Shown: positions 32,522 to 47,842 of the stretch, one piece after another
How positions within the stretch are numbered: position 1 is the stretch's first letter
How the letters are laid out: the number at the start of each line of letters is the position of its first letter
Assembly (NCBI RefSeq): GCF_001273755.1
Contig: NZ_LGYA01000005.1
Location: 351,779 to 415,778, forward strand
DNA: 64,000 nt
Reading direction: 5' to 3'
From: Peribacillus butanolivorans
GTDB lineage: Bacteria; Bacillota; Bacilli; Bacillales; DSM-1321
Program-made: the position numbers and the translations under genes
Notes under the pieces: model-generated
What the model was told of the DNA's origin: nothing
Database searches by the model: none
What the model saw: only the letters and a program-made list of their open reading frames with translations

Positions 32522-33859
32522 ATGAGTATGAATATGAAAGCAGGACTTTTTCAACAGCAAACATTAAAAATGGCAATGACCCAGGAGTTGATGCAAGCTA
32601 TTACATTGTTGCAGTACTCCGCACAAGAGCTTTCCGCTTTTTTAGAAAATAAAATGGTGGAAAATCCATTACTGTCCCTAGATCAGCCAACATCTGCTTT
32701 GTTTCAACCAACCCTTGACCGGAAAAAGGGTAAACGAACTCTTAAAAATACGTATGATGCCAATTATTGGATTGAACAAATCAGTGAAGATACCCTTTCA
32801 CTTGAACAGCATGTCATGTCGCAAGTGAATCACCAGCAACTTTCTGGTGAGCAGCAGAAGGCAATGTTGCTCTTAATTCATAACCTTGATGAAAACGGTT
32901 ACTTGCGAATCCAGCTGGAAGATATATGTGTTCCGGGGATATCTTCAGTCGTTTTAGAAGAGAGCCTACGACTTTTACAGCAACTCGAACCGCATGGGCT
33001 TGCAGCGAGGAATCTTCAAGAATGTCTTTTACTTCAGGTAAAAGCAGAAGGTGTGAATTTGCTGGCAGAATCGATCATAGAAAACCATTTCCTCGATTTT
33101 GCTGAAAAGCGGTGGAAAGACTTAAGTAAAAAAATTGGCGTTACAATGAAGGAGATTCAAGAAGTTTTTGATTATGTCCAGACATTGAATCCGCGTCCTG
33201 CTTCACTCTTTTTTCAGGAAAAACCATCCTATATTGTGCCGGATGTAGTCGTGGAAGTTCGTGACGGAATCCTGCTTGTCGGGAATTATGATGGTAACAC
33301 ACCCAATCTTAATGTGGATAAAGGGTATTTAAACAGAATGAAGAGTCATAAGGACCAGGGAGTGCAACGTTTTATCCAGGATAAGTGGCAAGAATACCAA
33401 TGGATCTCAAGAGGGATTCAACAGAGAAAAGAGACTATATTGAAGGTTATTCAGTGTATAGTCGAAAAACAGCCAGCGTGCTTTCATCACGGTTTAAATT
33501 ATTTAAAGCCGATGACCATGAAAGAAATCGCCGACGAGCTTGGCATACATGAGTCCACAGTAAGCCGGGCTGTTAAAGGGAAATACGTGCAGACACCATT
33601 TGGTACGATAGAGATGCGGATATTTTTCACTACTTCTTTACAATCTGTCGGCCTTGATGAAGATATGTCGGGCATGCAAGCAAAAAAAAGCCTCCAGGCA
33701 GCGATCGATAGTGAAAATAAACAAAAGCCGCTTTCGGACCAGGACTTGGCTGAACGATTAAAAGAGGAGAATGGAATTATTCTGGCACGTCGAACTGTCG
33801 CCAAATACCGCGAACAATTAGGGATTCCTTCTTCATCTAAACGAAAAAGATATGATTGA
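32522..33859 (+). CDS. sigL: RNA polymerase sigma-54 factor
   Basis: Sigma factor that needs enhancer-binding activators; in Bacillus it serves amino-acid and sugar catabolic operons. 445 residues: Gln-rich activator region I (LFQQQTLKMAMTQELMQAITLLQ), core-binding domain, the helix-turn-helix TMKEIADELGIHESTVSRAVKGK, and the RpoN box ARRTVAKYREQLGIPSS near the C-terminus. ATG 32522 follows GGGGGAGGGATGA; the ATG at 32498 lies before that site. A candidate cre site lies 61 bases upstream. Confidence 0.95.
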   Translation: MSMNMKAGLFQQQTLKMAMTQELMQAITLLQYSAQELSAFLENKMVENPLLSLDQPTSALFQPTLDRKKGKRTLKNTYDANYWIEQISEDTLSLEQHVMSQVNHQQLSGEQQKAMLLLIHNLDENGYLRIQLEDICVPGISSVVLEESLRLLQQLEPHGLAARNLQECLLLQVKAEGVNLLAESIIENHFLDFAEKRWKDLSKKIGVTMKEIQEVFDYVQTLNPRPASLFFQEKPSYIVPDVVVEVRDGILLVGNYDGNTPNLNVDKGYLNRMKSHKDQGVQRFIQDKWQEYQWISRGIQQRKETILKVIQCIVEKQPACFHHGLNYLKPMTMKEIADELGIHESTVSRAVKGKYVQTPFGTIEMRIFFTTSLQSVGLDEDMSGMQAKKSLQAAIDSENKQKPLSDQDLAERLKEENGIILARRTVAKYREQLGIPSSSKRKRYD

Positions 33860-33873
33860 AAAGGATGAGTGAT

Positions 33874-34116
33874 TTGGAATCAAATGTGTTTGTTTTATAC
33901 AGCAGGGAAAAATGTCCATTATGTGAAAAGGCCAAACAGGTTCTTGAAGAGATTAAATTTGAATCAGGTATAGTATATACGGAAATTGATATCTATTCAG
34001 ATGATGCTTTACTTGAAAAGTTCGGGCTTATGATTCCTGTTATAGAATGGAAAGGTAATATAATTCAATTCGGAAATGTTGATAAATCAGCTTTAAATAG
34101 GCTTGTGGAAAAATAA
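33874..34116 (+). CDS. glutaredoxin-like thiol protein
   Basis: 80 residues with a thioredoxin-fold start (NVFVLYSREKCPLCEKAKQVLEEI) and the redox motif CPLC, followed by the cis-Pro region GLMIPVIEWKG. It belongs to the glutaredoxin-like DUF836 type; partner unknown. AAGGATGA at 33861-33868 supports the TTG start at 33874; ATG 33865 is the alternative. It follows sigL by a few bases and is probably cotranscribed. Confidence 0.78.
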   Translation: MESNVFVLYSREKCPLCEKAKQVLEEIKFESGIVYTEIDIYSDDALLEKFGLMIPVIEWKGNIIQFGNVDKSALNRLVEK

Positions 34117-34145
34117 TTTTTCAAATCATTTGAAGAAACATTCCG

Positions 34146-34183
34146 TTCCTGCTAGAATAAAATATGTAGCAGGAATATTTTTT
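34146..34183 (+). terminator. terminator after the glutaredoxin-like gene
   Basis: TTCCTGCT and AGCAGGAA with a 14-base loop, then a long T run. Confidence 0.8.
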
Positions 34184-34192
34184 TGTTTTAAG

Positions 34193-34228
34193 TGGGACAT
34201 TAAATGACTATACGGGACATAAAGTGTC
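34193..34228. promoter_or_regulatory. CggR operator
   Basis: TGGGAC-N6-TGAC-N4 then CGGGAC-N6-TGTC, matching the known CggR direct-repeat operator CGGGAC-N6-TGTC-N4-CGGGAC-N6-TGTC; the second half is perfect and the first has two changes. It lies 28 bases before cggR. Confidence 0.88.
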
Positions 34229-34255
34229 CAACTTTAACTTTTAGGAGTTTTAAAC

Positions 34256-35290
34256 ATGCGTACATTACTCGAGGTACAAAGAAAATTATTACCTGATTTC
34301 CTTATGGTTATGCAAAAAAGATATGATATCCTGCGTTATATCAAAATGATGCAGCCAGTTGGAAGGCGAAGTCTGGCAGTTAGCCTTAATTTGACGGAGC
34401 GAACGCTAAGAGGTGAGGTTGATTTTCTGAAAAGTCAGAACCTGATAAATATATTCAGTTCTGGAATGACTCTCACTGATGAAGGGATGGAGATCCTGGA
34501 TAAGTTAGAAGGAATAATGCGTGAAGTAATGGGTATTGACATAATGGAACGGAAGTTGCAGGACATATTACAAGTTGATGAAGTCATCATAGTCTCTGGT
34601 AATTGTGATGAAATTCCATGGGTGAAAAAAGAATTGGGCAAAGCGTGTGCAAACCGTATGAAACAAGAGTGGGAATCAAAGAATACCATTGCTGTTACAG
34701 GTGGATCAACAATGGCCGAAGTAGCTAATTCTTTGTCACCTGATGAAGCGTCAAGGAAATTGACATTTGTCCCTGCTCGCGGTGGAATTGGTGAAGCTGT
34801 ACAGAATCAAGCTAATACCATTGTAGAGAAAATGGCACATAGGACGCATGCCTCGTACCGAGTGTTATATGTACCTGATCAATTAAGCGGTGAGGTATAT
34901 GCTTCCTTTATGAAAGAACCTGCAATTAAAGAAGTTATTTCCCAAATCAAGTCAGCCGATATGATTATCCATGGAATTGGTGATGCTTTGGCAATGGCTA
35001 AAAGAAGAAATTCTACACCAGAAATGTTAAAGAAGCTGATTGATGGAAATGCTGTAGGAGAAGCATTCGGTTATTATTACGATGAAAACGGAAAAGTTGT
35101 CCATAAAGTTTTGACTGTCGGCATTCAATTAGATGATCTTAGCCCTGAAAAGCGAGTGATTACTGTAGCAGGTGGGAAAACTAAAGCAAAAGCAATCCGT
35201 TCATATATGAAAGGCGCACCTTCATCGACGGTTTTAATCACCGATGAAGCGGCAGCACAAGAGTTAATACAGGGGAATTATACCCCTTAA
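34256..35290 (+). CDS. cggR: central glycolytic genes regulator
   Basis: SorC-family repressor of the gapA operon; fructose-1,6-bisphosphate releases it from DNA. 344 residues: N-terminal winged helix (GRRSLAVSLNLTERTLRGEVDFLKSQ near 41-66) and a C-terminal sugar-phosphate-binding domain (VTGGSTMAEVANSL, VPARGGIGEAVQNQANTI). AGGAG-type ribosome site. It autoregulates through the operator just upstream. Confidence 0.95.
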   Translation: MRTLLEVQRKLLPDFLMVMQKRYDILRYIKMMQPVGRRSLAVSLNLTERTLRGEVDFLKSQNLINIFSSGMTLTDEGMEILDKLEGIMREVMGIDIMERKLQDILQVDEVIIVSGNCDEIPWVKKELGKACANRMKQEWESKNTIAVTGGSTMAEVANSLSPDEASRKLTFVPARGGIGEAVQNQANTIVEKMAHRTHASYRVLYVPDQLSGEVYASFMKEPAIKEVISQIKSADMIIHGIGDALAMAKRRNSTPEMLKKLIDGNAVGEAFGYYYDENGKVVHKVLTVGIQLDDLSPEKRVITVAGGKTKAKAIRSYMKGAPSSTVLITDEAAAQELIQGNYTP

Positions 35291-35307
35291 TATATTTGCG
35301 AACTTAA

Positions 35308-36330
<1,023 letters not shown>

Positions 36331-36341
36331 TTAGAATATTA

Positions 36342-36372
36342 AAAAAAACCTCACCAAGGTGAGGTTTTTTTA
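36342..36372 (+). terminator. terminator between gapA and pgk
   Basis: AAAAACCTCACC and GGTGAGGTTTTT with a 2-base loop (AA), flanked by A and T runs. It would reduce read-through from cggR-gapA into pgk. Confidence 0.85.
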
Positions 36373-36452
36373 ATAACACCTCTAAAAAAACTTGGCAGAA
36401 GATGATATTATTAGTAAGTCATTAAACAGTCAAGCGTTTACATTTCTTGTTT

Positions 36453-36482
36453 TTGGATAATTTCCTGGAAACCGACTATAAT
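36453..36482 (+). promoter_or_regulatory. pgk promoter
   Basis: TTGGAT and TATAAT with an 18-base spacer, about 97 bases before pgk. Confidence 0.7.
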
Positions 36483-36491
36483 GAAAAAGAG

Positions 36492-36527
36492 AAAAGGGGA
36501 GTTGGGATATTTACCCTCTCCCTTTTT
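36492..36527 (+). promoter_or_regulatory. leader hairpin upstream of pgk
   Basis: AAAGGGGAG pairs with CTCTCCCTTT (one bulge) and is followed by TTGAC; terminator-like, just after the pgk transcription start. Could attenuate or protect the leader. Confidence 0.4.
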
Positions 36528-36578
36528 GACTAAAAGAATCAAAAATATGATAACAATATCTAAGGGGGTTCTTGGATT

Positions 36579-41425
<4,847 letters not shown>

Positions 41426-41490
41426 TTATTTTGAAGTCCGCTTCTGACGAGAAGCAGATTTAATTAGTACAGATTAATGCTTTTGACCTT

Positions 41491-41533
41491 CTATTTAAAT
41501 GTGGTAATTCACATTTAAATAGGGGGTTTTTTA
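41491..41533 (+). terminator. eno terminator
   Basis: CTATTTAAATGTG and CACATTTAAATAG form a perfect 13-bp stem with a 6-base loop, then GGGGTTTTTT. Confidence 0.88.
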
Positions 41534-41558
41534 TTATAAAGGATTTTTGAAGGAGTTC

Positions 41559-41762
41559 ATGATAGAAATAAATAACTGGAAAGAATATTATCTAGTGGAA
41601 AAAGAATTTGGTGACACATTAATATATGTTTCTATTAAAGATATTAAACCTGATGAAGTTATTAAATACATTATGACGTTGTTAAATGGAAAAAGAGACG
41701 CGTATATAGGTTTTTATAAAAAAGTAGGAGATGAAAATCTTCTTCTTTTTTATTTCAATTGA
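41559..41762 (+). CDS. small orphan protein (67 aa) between eno and an eno fragment
   Basis: Starts MIEINNWKEYYLVEKEF after GAAGGAG (spacing 3-4, a little short) and ends LLLFYFN. Rich in Lys, Glu, Tyr and Ile, with alternating strand/helix pattern and no membrane segment. I do not recognise the family. Its base composition is more AT-rich than eno. It sits between eno and a partial copy of the eno 3-prime end, so it was probably brought in by the event that made that duplication. Confidence 0.55.
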   Translation: MIEINNWKEYYLVEKEFGDTLIYVSIKDIKPDEVIKYIMTLLNGKRDAYIGFYKKVGDENLLLFYFN

Positions 41763-41793
41763 CATTAATAGATTTGGCAAAGGGAACTAGGTG

Positions 41794-41807
41794 GATTTCA
41801 TGAAATC
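41794..41807. repeat. 14-bp palindrome GATTTCATGAAATC
   Basis: Perfect inverted repeat just upstream of the eno fragment. It is too short to assign a role. Confidence 0.4.
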
Positions 41808-41820
41808 ACATGCAATCGAC

Positions 41821-41892
41821 CAACTTCTTCGCATTGAAGACCAGCTTGGTGATCCTGCGGCTTGAAATCTTTCTATAACTTGAAGAAGTAAT
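41821..41892 (+). pseudogene. duplicated 3-prime end of eno
   Basis: 72 bases matching eno 41345-41426 almost exactly (CAACTTCTTCGCAT, GAAGACCAGCTTGGTGA, TTGAAATCTTTCTATAACTT) including the stop codon region, with one substitution in the first half and a 10-base deletion with local changes in the middle. No start codon or coding capacity. Confidence 0.9.
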
Positions 41893-41895
41893 CTT

Positions 41896-41956
41896 CTAAA
41901 AAAGGCTGACTCTAAAATTCGTTGAAAGACGATAATACTGAGCCAGCTTTTTAATG
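41896..41956 (+). terminator. hairpin after the eno fragment
   Basis: AAAAAGGCTGACTC pairs imperfectly with GAGCCAGCTTTTT across a 30-base loop. Position after a copied gene end suggests a copied or captured terminator. Confidence 0.45.
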
Positions 41957-41993
41957 AAAACCTTAATAACATTGGGTTCAAGCCTGATAAATA

Positions 41994-42019
41994 GATTTAA
42001 TCAAACGTTTGATTAAATC
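41994..42019. repeat. 26-bp perfect palindrome
   Basis: Two 13-base arms (GATTTAATCAAAC and its complement) meet without a spacer around an AACGTT centre. It looks like a dimeric repressor operator but lies between the ends of converging genes. Confidence 0.7.
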
Positions 42020-42029
42020 GAATTCATCC

Positions 42030-42064
42030 AAAAAAAAGGTGCCGCATCTGGGCACCTTTTTTTA
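42030..42064. terminator. bidirectional terminator after the carboxypeptidase gene
   Basis: AAAAAAAGGTGCC and GGCACCTTTTTTT around GCATCTG; serves the minus-strand gene ending at 42062. Confidence 0.85.
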
Positions 42065-42886
42065 TTTATCCGTTACAGCTTGTACGGGAACTGCATTATA
42101 GAATTCTTCTAATGTACTATTAGTTTCAAAAATTTCAGCAGCGGTATCAACACCAACATAGCGGATGTGCCATGGTTCGTATTTATAGCCTGTGATGCTT
42201 TCCTTGCCTTTTGGATAGCGGATAATATATCCGTATTCATGGGCGTGTTCGGCCAGCCATGTAGCTTCATTTGTGTCGCCGAAGCAGTCTTGAGCAGCGC
42301 ATGCACCATCATGGGTCGTAACATCAATAGCTAGACCTGTTTCATGCTCGCTTGTTCCGGGCAGAGCACTGTAGGTTTTAGCTTTTTCTTCCCCATCTCT
42401 TTTCACATAGTTATTAAAGATAGAGATTTGTGTTTGGTGTGAGCGGTAGGCAGAGACGCCAGCTAAATGCATGTTTTCTTTTTCAGCAGCTTGGAACATT
42501 TTTTCAAGAGCTTCTCCTGCTTCTTTTCGCATCATTCTTTTTTCAATTTTATCTTGAAAGATGAAATCTACTTTTGGATAGAAGAGATCGTCAGGTTTGT
42601 AATCTTCCGGCAGACTGTATTGTTTATTGACAAGGACAGGTATGCTTTCCGGTTCGGCCAATGTCTGAAGCCCTTTCTGTGCGGGTTTAACAGTCGTATC
42701 GACTTCTACCTGGCGTTGGGCCGATTCATTTGAATCACTTTTCTCATTAGTTTCTGTCTCCGTATCTTGGGAGATCGGCTGTTCTTCTTTTTGCTCTTTT
42801 TTATCATCGTTGGATAGGTCAAATGAACATCCAGCTAATAGAATAAAAGTTGAAAGAGCAGTTGCTGCAAATATAGGTTTTAACAT
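42062..42886 (-). CDS. M15B D-alanyl-D-alanine carboxypeptidase lipoprotein (YodJ/LdcB-like)
   Basis: Trims the terminal D-Ala of peptidoglycan stem peptides outside the cell. 274 residues: lipobox LLAGC with Cys20, then an acidic low-complexity linker (residues 25-70), then the VanY domain with SAYRSHQTQ, the zinc motif SEHETGLAID and the catalytic Glu/His in YEPWHIRY. Lgt at 11972 would lipidate it. Transcribed alone or with the membrane gene 56 bases upstream. Confidence 0.88.
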   Translation of the reverse strand: MLKPIFAATALSTFILLAGCSFDLSNDDKKEQKEEQPISQDTETETNEKSDSNESAQRQVEVDTTVKPAQKGLQTLAEPESIPVLVNKQYSLPEDYKPDDLFYPKVDFIFQDKIEKRMMRKEAGEALEKMFQAAEKENMHLAGVSAYRSHQTQISIFNNYVKRDGEEKAKTYSALPGTSEHETGLAIDVTTHDGACAAQDCFGDTNEATWLAEHAHEYGYIIRYPKGKESITGYKYEPWHIRYVGVDTAAEIFETNSTLEEFYNAVPVQAVTDK

Positions 42887-42942
42887 ATGAAAGGCCCCTT
42901 GCTTTTAAAATAAGATTTCCAAAAGATAAAGTTTTTACAATA

Positions 42943-43485
42943 TTACCGGGATAAATAGTCCCTTGTTAATTCACTCTGATATTTATCCAGAAATAATCCA
43001 ATCCAGACTACCATCAACAAAAAAGGATAATCATTACGGACTGCGGCTTCAACGACTGGTGTAGACCAAAAGTGCGAAAGGAAACCAGATGACATTCTGA
43101 TTGTCTCAAATGTGACTAGGGCGTGTAGCGATAGCCAGAGAATCGTAAGGGTATTAGTTCCAAACCCAATAACTGCGGCTATGATACTCAGTAAAACAGC
43201 TGCTGCCCCCATTAGAAGGACATGGAAGCTTGATTGGAAAAAGTCGATACTGCTATTGGAAAGTCCATTATAAATAATAGCAGTAAAATAAATTGTTGTC
43301 GTGATATATGCAGCGAATAATATGTACCGGTTTCCATGATACTTAGCTAGCAACAATAAAAGCGGTGATAGGATGATTAACAGGACACTCATAAGATTGC
43401 TACCGCCTGTCCATAAAGAATAACCGGCAACCGCCGAGAATAGGATGGTCAGGAGATCAAGAATCCGAAGTATGGACTTAAACAT
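42943..43485 (-). CDS. hypothetical multi-pass membrane protein
   Basis: 180 residues, about six hydrophobic segments, no recognised motif. Same strand as the carboxypeptidase and 56 bases from it, so the two may form an operon. ATG preceded by an AGAAAGAGGTGTCACC ribosome site on the minus strand. Function unknown. Confidence 0.7.
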   Translation of the reverse strand: MFKSILRILDLLTILFSAVAGYSLWTGGSNLMSVLLIILSPLLLLLAKYHGNRYILFAAYITTTIYFTAIIYNGLSNSSIDFFQSSFHVLLMGAAAVLLSIIAAVIGFGTNTLTILWLSLHALVTFETIRMSSGFLSHFWSTPVVEAAVRNDYPFLLMVVWIGLFLDKYQSELTRDYLSR

Positions 43486-43660
43486 GGTGACACCTCTTTC
43501 TTCTCTTTAAGTAAATTATCTCAAACTTTGATTCAAAAAGAAAACAAGGACTATAAAAGTTTAGAAGTTCTTACCATAAAATCATAACAAAGATTGTAGA
43601 TATTTATTGGGTGTGGTAAAGTTAAATTAATTGTATTGGTCCTTCAGGAGGTGTAATTGC

Positions 43661-43894
43661 ATGCATGCAATTCTCATAACGCTTTTAGTGATTGTTAGTA
43701 TCGCTCTTATTGTGACGGTATTGCTTCAATCAGGAAAAAGCGCAGGTTTATCAGGTGCGATTGCCGGTGGTGCTGAACAGTTATTCGGAAAACAAAAAGC
43801 ACGCGGCTTAGACCTAATTTTACATCGGGCAACGATAGTATTAGCTGTTTTATTCTTTGCTTTAACTTTACTTGTTGCATTCTTTGATGTGTAA
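43661..43894 (+). CDS. secG: preprotein translocase subunit SecG
   Basis: Accessory subunit of the SecYEG channel. 77 residues with two membrane helices separated by the conserved [25 protein letters not shown] stretch (given here as [12 protein letters not shown] and GAEQLFGK). ATG 43661 lies 6 bases after AGGAGGTG; the longer ORF start is not supported. First gene of the secG-est-rnr-smpB-ssrA block found in B. subtilis. Confidence 0.95.
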   Translation: MHAILITLLVIVSIALIVTVLLQSGKSAGLSGAIAGGAEQLFGKQKARGLDLILHRATIVLAVLFFALTLLVAFFDV

Positions 43895-43907
43895 TGGATC
43901 AAAAATG

Positions 43908-43934
43908 AGTCTAGCTAAATAGCTAGGCTTTTTT
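43908..43934 (+). terminator. secG terminator
   Basis: AGTCTAGCT and AGCTAGGCT (G-U pairs) with a 4-base loop, then six T. Confidence 0.75.
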
Positions 43935-44037
43935 CTTTGCACCATAGTTGTATGTATAGATATAGTAATTTTAGCACTTAATGATAAAATACAGAAATTT
44001 TTTTGGATGCTATTTACAAATAAAGGAGCTTATAATC

Positions 44038-44784
44038 ATGAAAATCAAGCTGCAACAGCCCTTTACTTTTGAAGGCGGAAAAAGAGCTGTCTTACTTTTA
44101 CACGGATTTACGGGAAATTCTGCAGATGTACGTATGCTTGGCCGATACTTGGAGAAACAGGGATACACCTGTCATGCCCCACACTATAAAGGACATGGTG
44201 TGCCACCAGAGGAATTGGTAAAAACGGGTCCTGCTGATTGGTGGAAAGATGTCATGATGGCCTATGATTTTTTAAAAAGAAAAGGCCATGAAGAAATTGC
44301 TGTTGCTGGACTCTCATTAGGAGGCGTATTTTCTCTGAAATTAGGTTACACTGTACCTATAAAGGGTATCGTATCAATGTGTGCGCCTATGTATATTAAA
44401 AGTGAAGAAATGATGTATAAAGGAGTATTGGAGTACGCCAGAGAATTTAAGAAGTACGAAGGGAAAACACAAGAACAAATAGAGCAGGAAATGGACCGCT
44501 TTGCTGACAAACCTATGAATACATTGAAAGCTCTTCAGGAATTGATAACTGATGTACGAGAGCACGTCGATCATATCTACACGCCGACATTTGTCGTGCA
44601 GGGTCGGCATGATGATGTAATCAATCCGAAAAGTGCCGATATTATTTATGAAGCTATCGAATCACCTGTTAAACAAATCAAGTGGTATGAAGAATCCGGT
44701 CATGTCATAACCCTTGATAAAGAACGTAACCAGTTGCATGAAGATGTATTTGAATTTTTAGAAAGTCTGGATTGGTCCGAATAA
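44038..44784 (+). CDS. est: carboxylesterase, Est30/YvaK type
   Basis: Alpha/beta hydrolase acting on short-chain monoacyl esters. 248 residues: oxyanion region [13 protein letters not shown], nucleophile Ser93 in GLSLGG, Asp in GRHDDVINP and His in [11 protein letters not shown] 44038 lies 8 bases after AAAGGAG. Its conserved place before rnr in Bacillus has no known functional reason. Confidence 0.92.
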   Translation: MKIKLQQPFTFEGGKRAVLLLHGFTGNSADVRMLGRYLEKQGYTCHAPHYKGHGVPPEELVKTGPADWWKDVMMAYDFLKRKGHEEIAVAGLSLGGVFSLKLGYTVPIKGIVSMCAPMYIKSEEMMYKGVLEYAREFKKYEGKTQEQIEQEMDRFADKPMNTLKALQELITDVREHVDHIYTPTFVVQGRHDDVINPKSADIIYEAIESPVKQIKWYEESGHVITLDKERNQLHEDVFEFLESLDWSE

Positions 44785-44817
44785 CAAATTTATCATACCC
44801 TGAATAGGAGGGGTTTT

Positions 44818-47187
44818 ATGGAAGATAACATTCAAGAACACATAAACAAGCTTTTGACGTATATGACAGACGAAGCGTATAAGCCATTAACAGTACAAGA
44901 ACTTGAAGAGGCTCTAAAAATCGAAGACTCAGCAGACTTCAAGAATTTCGTGAAGGCGCTAGTTAAGATGGAAGAAAAGGGATTGGTAGTCAGAACGAGA
45001 AGCAATCGTTACGGTCTGCCGCAAAAAATGAACTTATTTCGCGGTAAGTTAACAGGACATGCTAAGGGCTTCGCATTTGTTACACCTGAAGATAATCCAG
45101 GAATGGATGATATTTTCATTCCGCCAAATGAAACAGGTACAGCAATGCATGGAGATATCGTCATGGTCCGTGTTTCTTCAGAAACATCTGGCTCAAGACA
45201 AGAAGGTACAGTGATTAGAATACTTGAACGCGGAATTACACAAGTAGTCGGTACATACTCCGAGAGTAAAAGTTTTGGTTTTGTCATCCCAGATGATAAA
45301 AAAATTGCGAATGATATTTTCATTCCACAGCATGCTTCTCATGGAGCGGTAGAGGGTCATAAGGTTGTTGTTAAGCTGACTTCTTATCCTGAAGGACGTG
45401 TAAGTGCAGAAGGAGAAGTCATTGAAATTCTTGGGCATAAGAATGACCCTGGCGTGGATATTCTGTCAGTAATTCATAAATATGGTTTGCCAATGGAGTT
45501 CCCTGAAGAAGTCATGGAGCAAGCTAATGCCGTTTCGGATACCATTGAAGAAAGTGAAATTGGCAACCGCAGGGATTTGCGTAATGATGTATTAGTAACG
45601 ATAGATGGAGCGGATGCGAAGGACTTGGATGATGCTGTTACGGTTTCTAAACTTGAAAATGGCAATTACAAGTTGGGTGTACATATTGCTGACGTAAGCC
45701 ATTATGTGAAGGAAGGTTCACCGATCGATAAGGAAGCTCTTGAAAGAGGTACGAGCGTTTATTTGGTGGACAGGGTTATTCCTATGATTCCGCATCGTTT
45801 ATCGAATGGTATTTGTTCTTTGAACCCTCAAGTTGATCGTTTTACACTATCGTGTGAAATGGAAATCACGCCAAATGGCGATGTCGTCAATCATGAAATT
45901 TTTGAAAGTGTCATTAAAACGACGGAACGAATGACTTATGGCAATGTGAACAAAATTCTTGTGGACAAAGATGAAGAACAACTCGAACGCTATGAAGCGC
46001 TGGTACCTATGTTCCAGGACATGGAGAAGTTAGCGGCCATTCTTCGTAAAAAGCGGATGAACCGCGGTGCAATCGACTTTGATTTTAATGAAGCGAGAGT
46101 CGTTGTGGATGAAGAAGGACATCCCACTGAAGTTGTATTACGTGAAAGATCAGTTGCGGAAAAGCTGATTGAAGAGTTCATGCTTGCAGCTAACGAAGCT
46201 GTTGCAGAGCATTTCCATCGTCTTGATGTACCTTTCATTTACCGTATTCATGAGGATCCGAAACCTGAAAAACTGCAGCGTTTCTTTGAATTCATTACGA
46301 ACTTCGGATATATTGTTCGAGGATCGGCCAATGATGTTCATCCAAAGGCTTTACAGGAAATCATTGAGGCTGTTGCTGGAAAACCGGAAGAAACGGTTAT
46401 TTCAACCGTAATGCTTCGTTCAATGCAACAGGCTAAATATGATCCGGAGAGTTTGGGTCACTTTGGCTTATCAGCTGAGTTTTATACCCATTTCACATCA
46501 CCGATACGCCGTTACCCGGATTTAATCGTGCATCGTTTAATTCGGACCTATTTGGTGGAGGGTAAACTAGATCAAGCTACCAAGGGAAAGTGGAATGCCA
46601 TTTTACCTGAGATTGCCGATCATACGTCGAAGCGCGAACGTCGCTCAGTCGATGCTGAGCGGGAAACCGATGATTTGAAGAAAGCAGAGTACATGCTTGA
46701 TAAAATTGGTGAAGAATACACCGGTATCATTGGATCTGTTACGAACTTCGGAATGTTTGTTGAGCTGCCGAATACCATTGAGGGGCTTGTTCATGTCAGC
46801 TTTATGACGGATGATTATTACCGCTTTGATGAGCGTCAGCTTGCGATGATCGGGGAACGAACAGGTAAGGTATTCCGGATTGGCGATGAGATAGACATAC
46901 GTGTTTCCAACGTGAATAAAGAGGAACGGGCCATTGATTTTGAAATCATCGGCATGAAAGTTAGCCGTCCTCGTCCTTCTGGGGAGAAGAAAATATTCAA
47001 GGCTAATTCAGGTGAGCGTAAACGAGGCCGCGGTGGTAATTCGGGCCGTAACGAAAGCAAAGGCGGAAGCCGTGGAGGCAATCGCAATAGTGATTCGTCT
47101 TCTTCAGAAAGAAAACCGAAAAAGAAGAAAAAATTCTTTGAAAATGCGCCCGCTGCTAAGCGCAAAAGAAAACCTAAAAAGAGATAA
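44818..47187 (+). CDS. rnr: ribonuclease R
   Basis: 3-prime to 5-prime exoribonuclease that degrades structured RNA and faulty mRNA released by tmRNA. 789 residues: N-terminal helix-turn-helix and two cold-shock domains, RNB catalytic domain with [12 protein letters not shown], then S1 domain ([26 protein letters not shown]). The C-terminus is a long basic tail rich in Lys, Arg and Gly (from ~725). Lies directly before smpB and ssrA, its functional partners. Confidence 0.96.
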   Translation: MEDNIQEHINKLLTYMTDEAYKPLTVQELEEALKIEDSADFKNFVKALVKMEEKGLVVRTRSNRYGLPQKMNLFRGKLTGHAKGFAFVTPEDNPGMDDIFIPPNETGTAMHGDIVMVRVSSETSGSRQEGTVIRILERGITQVVGTYSESKSFGFVIPDDKKIANDIFIPQHASHGAVEGHKVVVKLTSYPEGRVSAEGEVIEILGHKNDPGVDILSVIHKYGLPMEFPEEVMEQANAVSDTIEESEIGNRRDLRNDVLVTIDGADAKDLDDAVTVSKLENGNYKLGVHIADVSHYVKEGSPIDKEALERGTSVYLVDRVIPMIPHRLSNGICSLNPQVDRFTLSCEMEITPNGDVVNHEIFESVIKTTERMTYGNVNKILVDKDEEQLERYEALVPMFQDMEKLAAILRKKRMNRGAIDFDFNEARVVVDEEGHPTEVVLRERSVAEKLIEEFMLAANEAVAEHFHRLDVPFIYRIHEDPKPEKLQRFFEFITNFGYIVRGSANDVHPKALQEIIEAVAGKPEETVISTVMLRSMQQAKYDPESLGHFGLSAEFYTHFTSPIRRYPDLIVHRLIRTYLVEGKLDQATKGKWNAILPEIADHTSKRERRSVDAERETDDLKKAEYMLDKIGEEYTGIIGSVTNFGMFVELPNTIEGLVHVSFMTDDYYRFDERQLAMIGERTGKVFRIGDEIDIRVSNVNKEERAIDFEIIGMKVSRPRPSGEKKIFKANSGERKRGRGGNSGRNESKGGSRGGNRNSDSSSSERKPKKKKKFFENAPAAKRKRKPKKR

Positions 47188-47250
47188 GATTGAGGAGAGA
47201 GGATGATCCAGTCATCCTCTCCCTGATTGGATGATAAAGGGGAGAGTTAG

Positions 47251-47718
47251 ATGCCAAAAGGCTCAGGGAAGCAATTAGCACAAAATAAAAAAGCATTTCA
47301 TGATTTCTTTATTGAAGATACCTTTGAAGCAGGAATTGTTTTGCAAGGGACAGAAATCAAATCGATTCGGGCTGGAAAAGCCAATTTAAAGGATTCCTTT
47401 GCCAAAATTGAAAACGGCGAATTGTATCTACATAATATGCATGTCAGCCCTTATGAGCAAGGAAACCGTTACAATCATGATCCATTACGGACACGAAAAC
47501 TTCTCCTGCACAAAAAGGAAATTAATAAGCTTATTGGGGAAACGAAAGAAACAGGATACACAATTGTACCCTTGAAAATGTATTTGAAAAATGGCTTTGC
47601 CAAGGTTTTAATTGGGCTGGGTAAAGGGAAGAAACAATATGACAAGCGTGAAGACCTGAAGAAGAAGGAAGCGAAACGTGATATTGAACGTGCTTTTCGC
47701 GACAGACAGAAGATGTAG
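47251..47718 (+). CDS. smpB: SsrA-binding protein
   Basis: Binds tmRNA and places it in the empty A site of stalled ribosomes. 155 residues: [29 protein letters not shown], the [25 protein letters not shown]-terminal tail needed for accommodation (shown in parts [12 protein letters not shown] and KREAK-like). Followed after ~120 bases by the tmRNA gene. Confidence 0.97.
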   Translation: MPKGSGKQLAQNKKAFHDFFIEDTFEAGIVLQGTEIKSIRAGKANLKDSFAKIENGELYLHNMHVSPYEQGNRYNHDPLRTRKLLLHKKEINKLIGETKETGYTIVPLKMYLKNGFAKVLIGLGKGKKQYDKREDLKKKEAKRDIERAFRDRQKM

Positions 47719-47737
47719 AACTGCCAAGACCTTACAA

Positions 47738-47765
47738 TTGATTTTTTAAATGAATCTGTTATAAT
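47738..47765 (+). promoter_or_regulatory. ssrA promoter
   Basis: TTGATT and TATAAT with a 16-base spacer, about 77 bases before the mature tmRNA 5-prime end; RNase P would trim the leader. Confidence 0.75.
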
Positions 47766-47842
47766 TAATCCTGTACCGATGACAACTGAATATCAGCACA
47801 ACTTGCTGACTATTCTTTTCTCGTACGCTCCATTTTAATCAT

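Noticed and set aside
34199..34240. GTGTCCAACTTT near cggR as an IS3 end
   Set aside because: It belongs to the CggR operator; the resemblance to IS termini is by chance.
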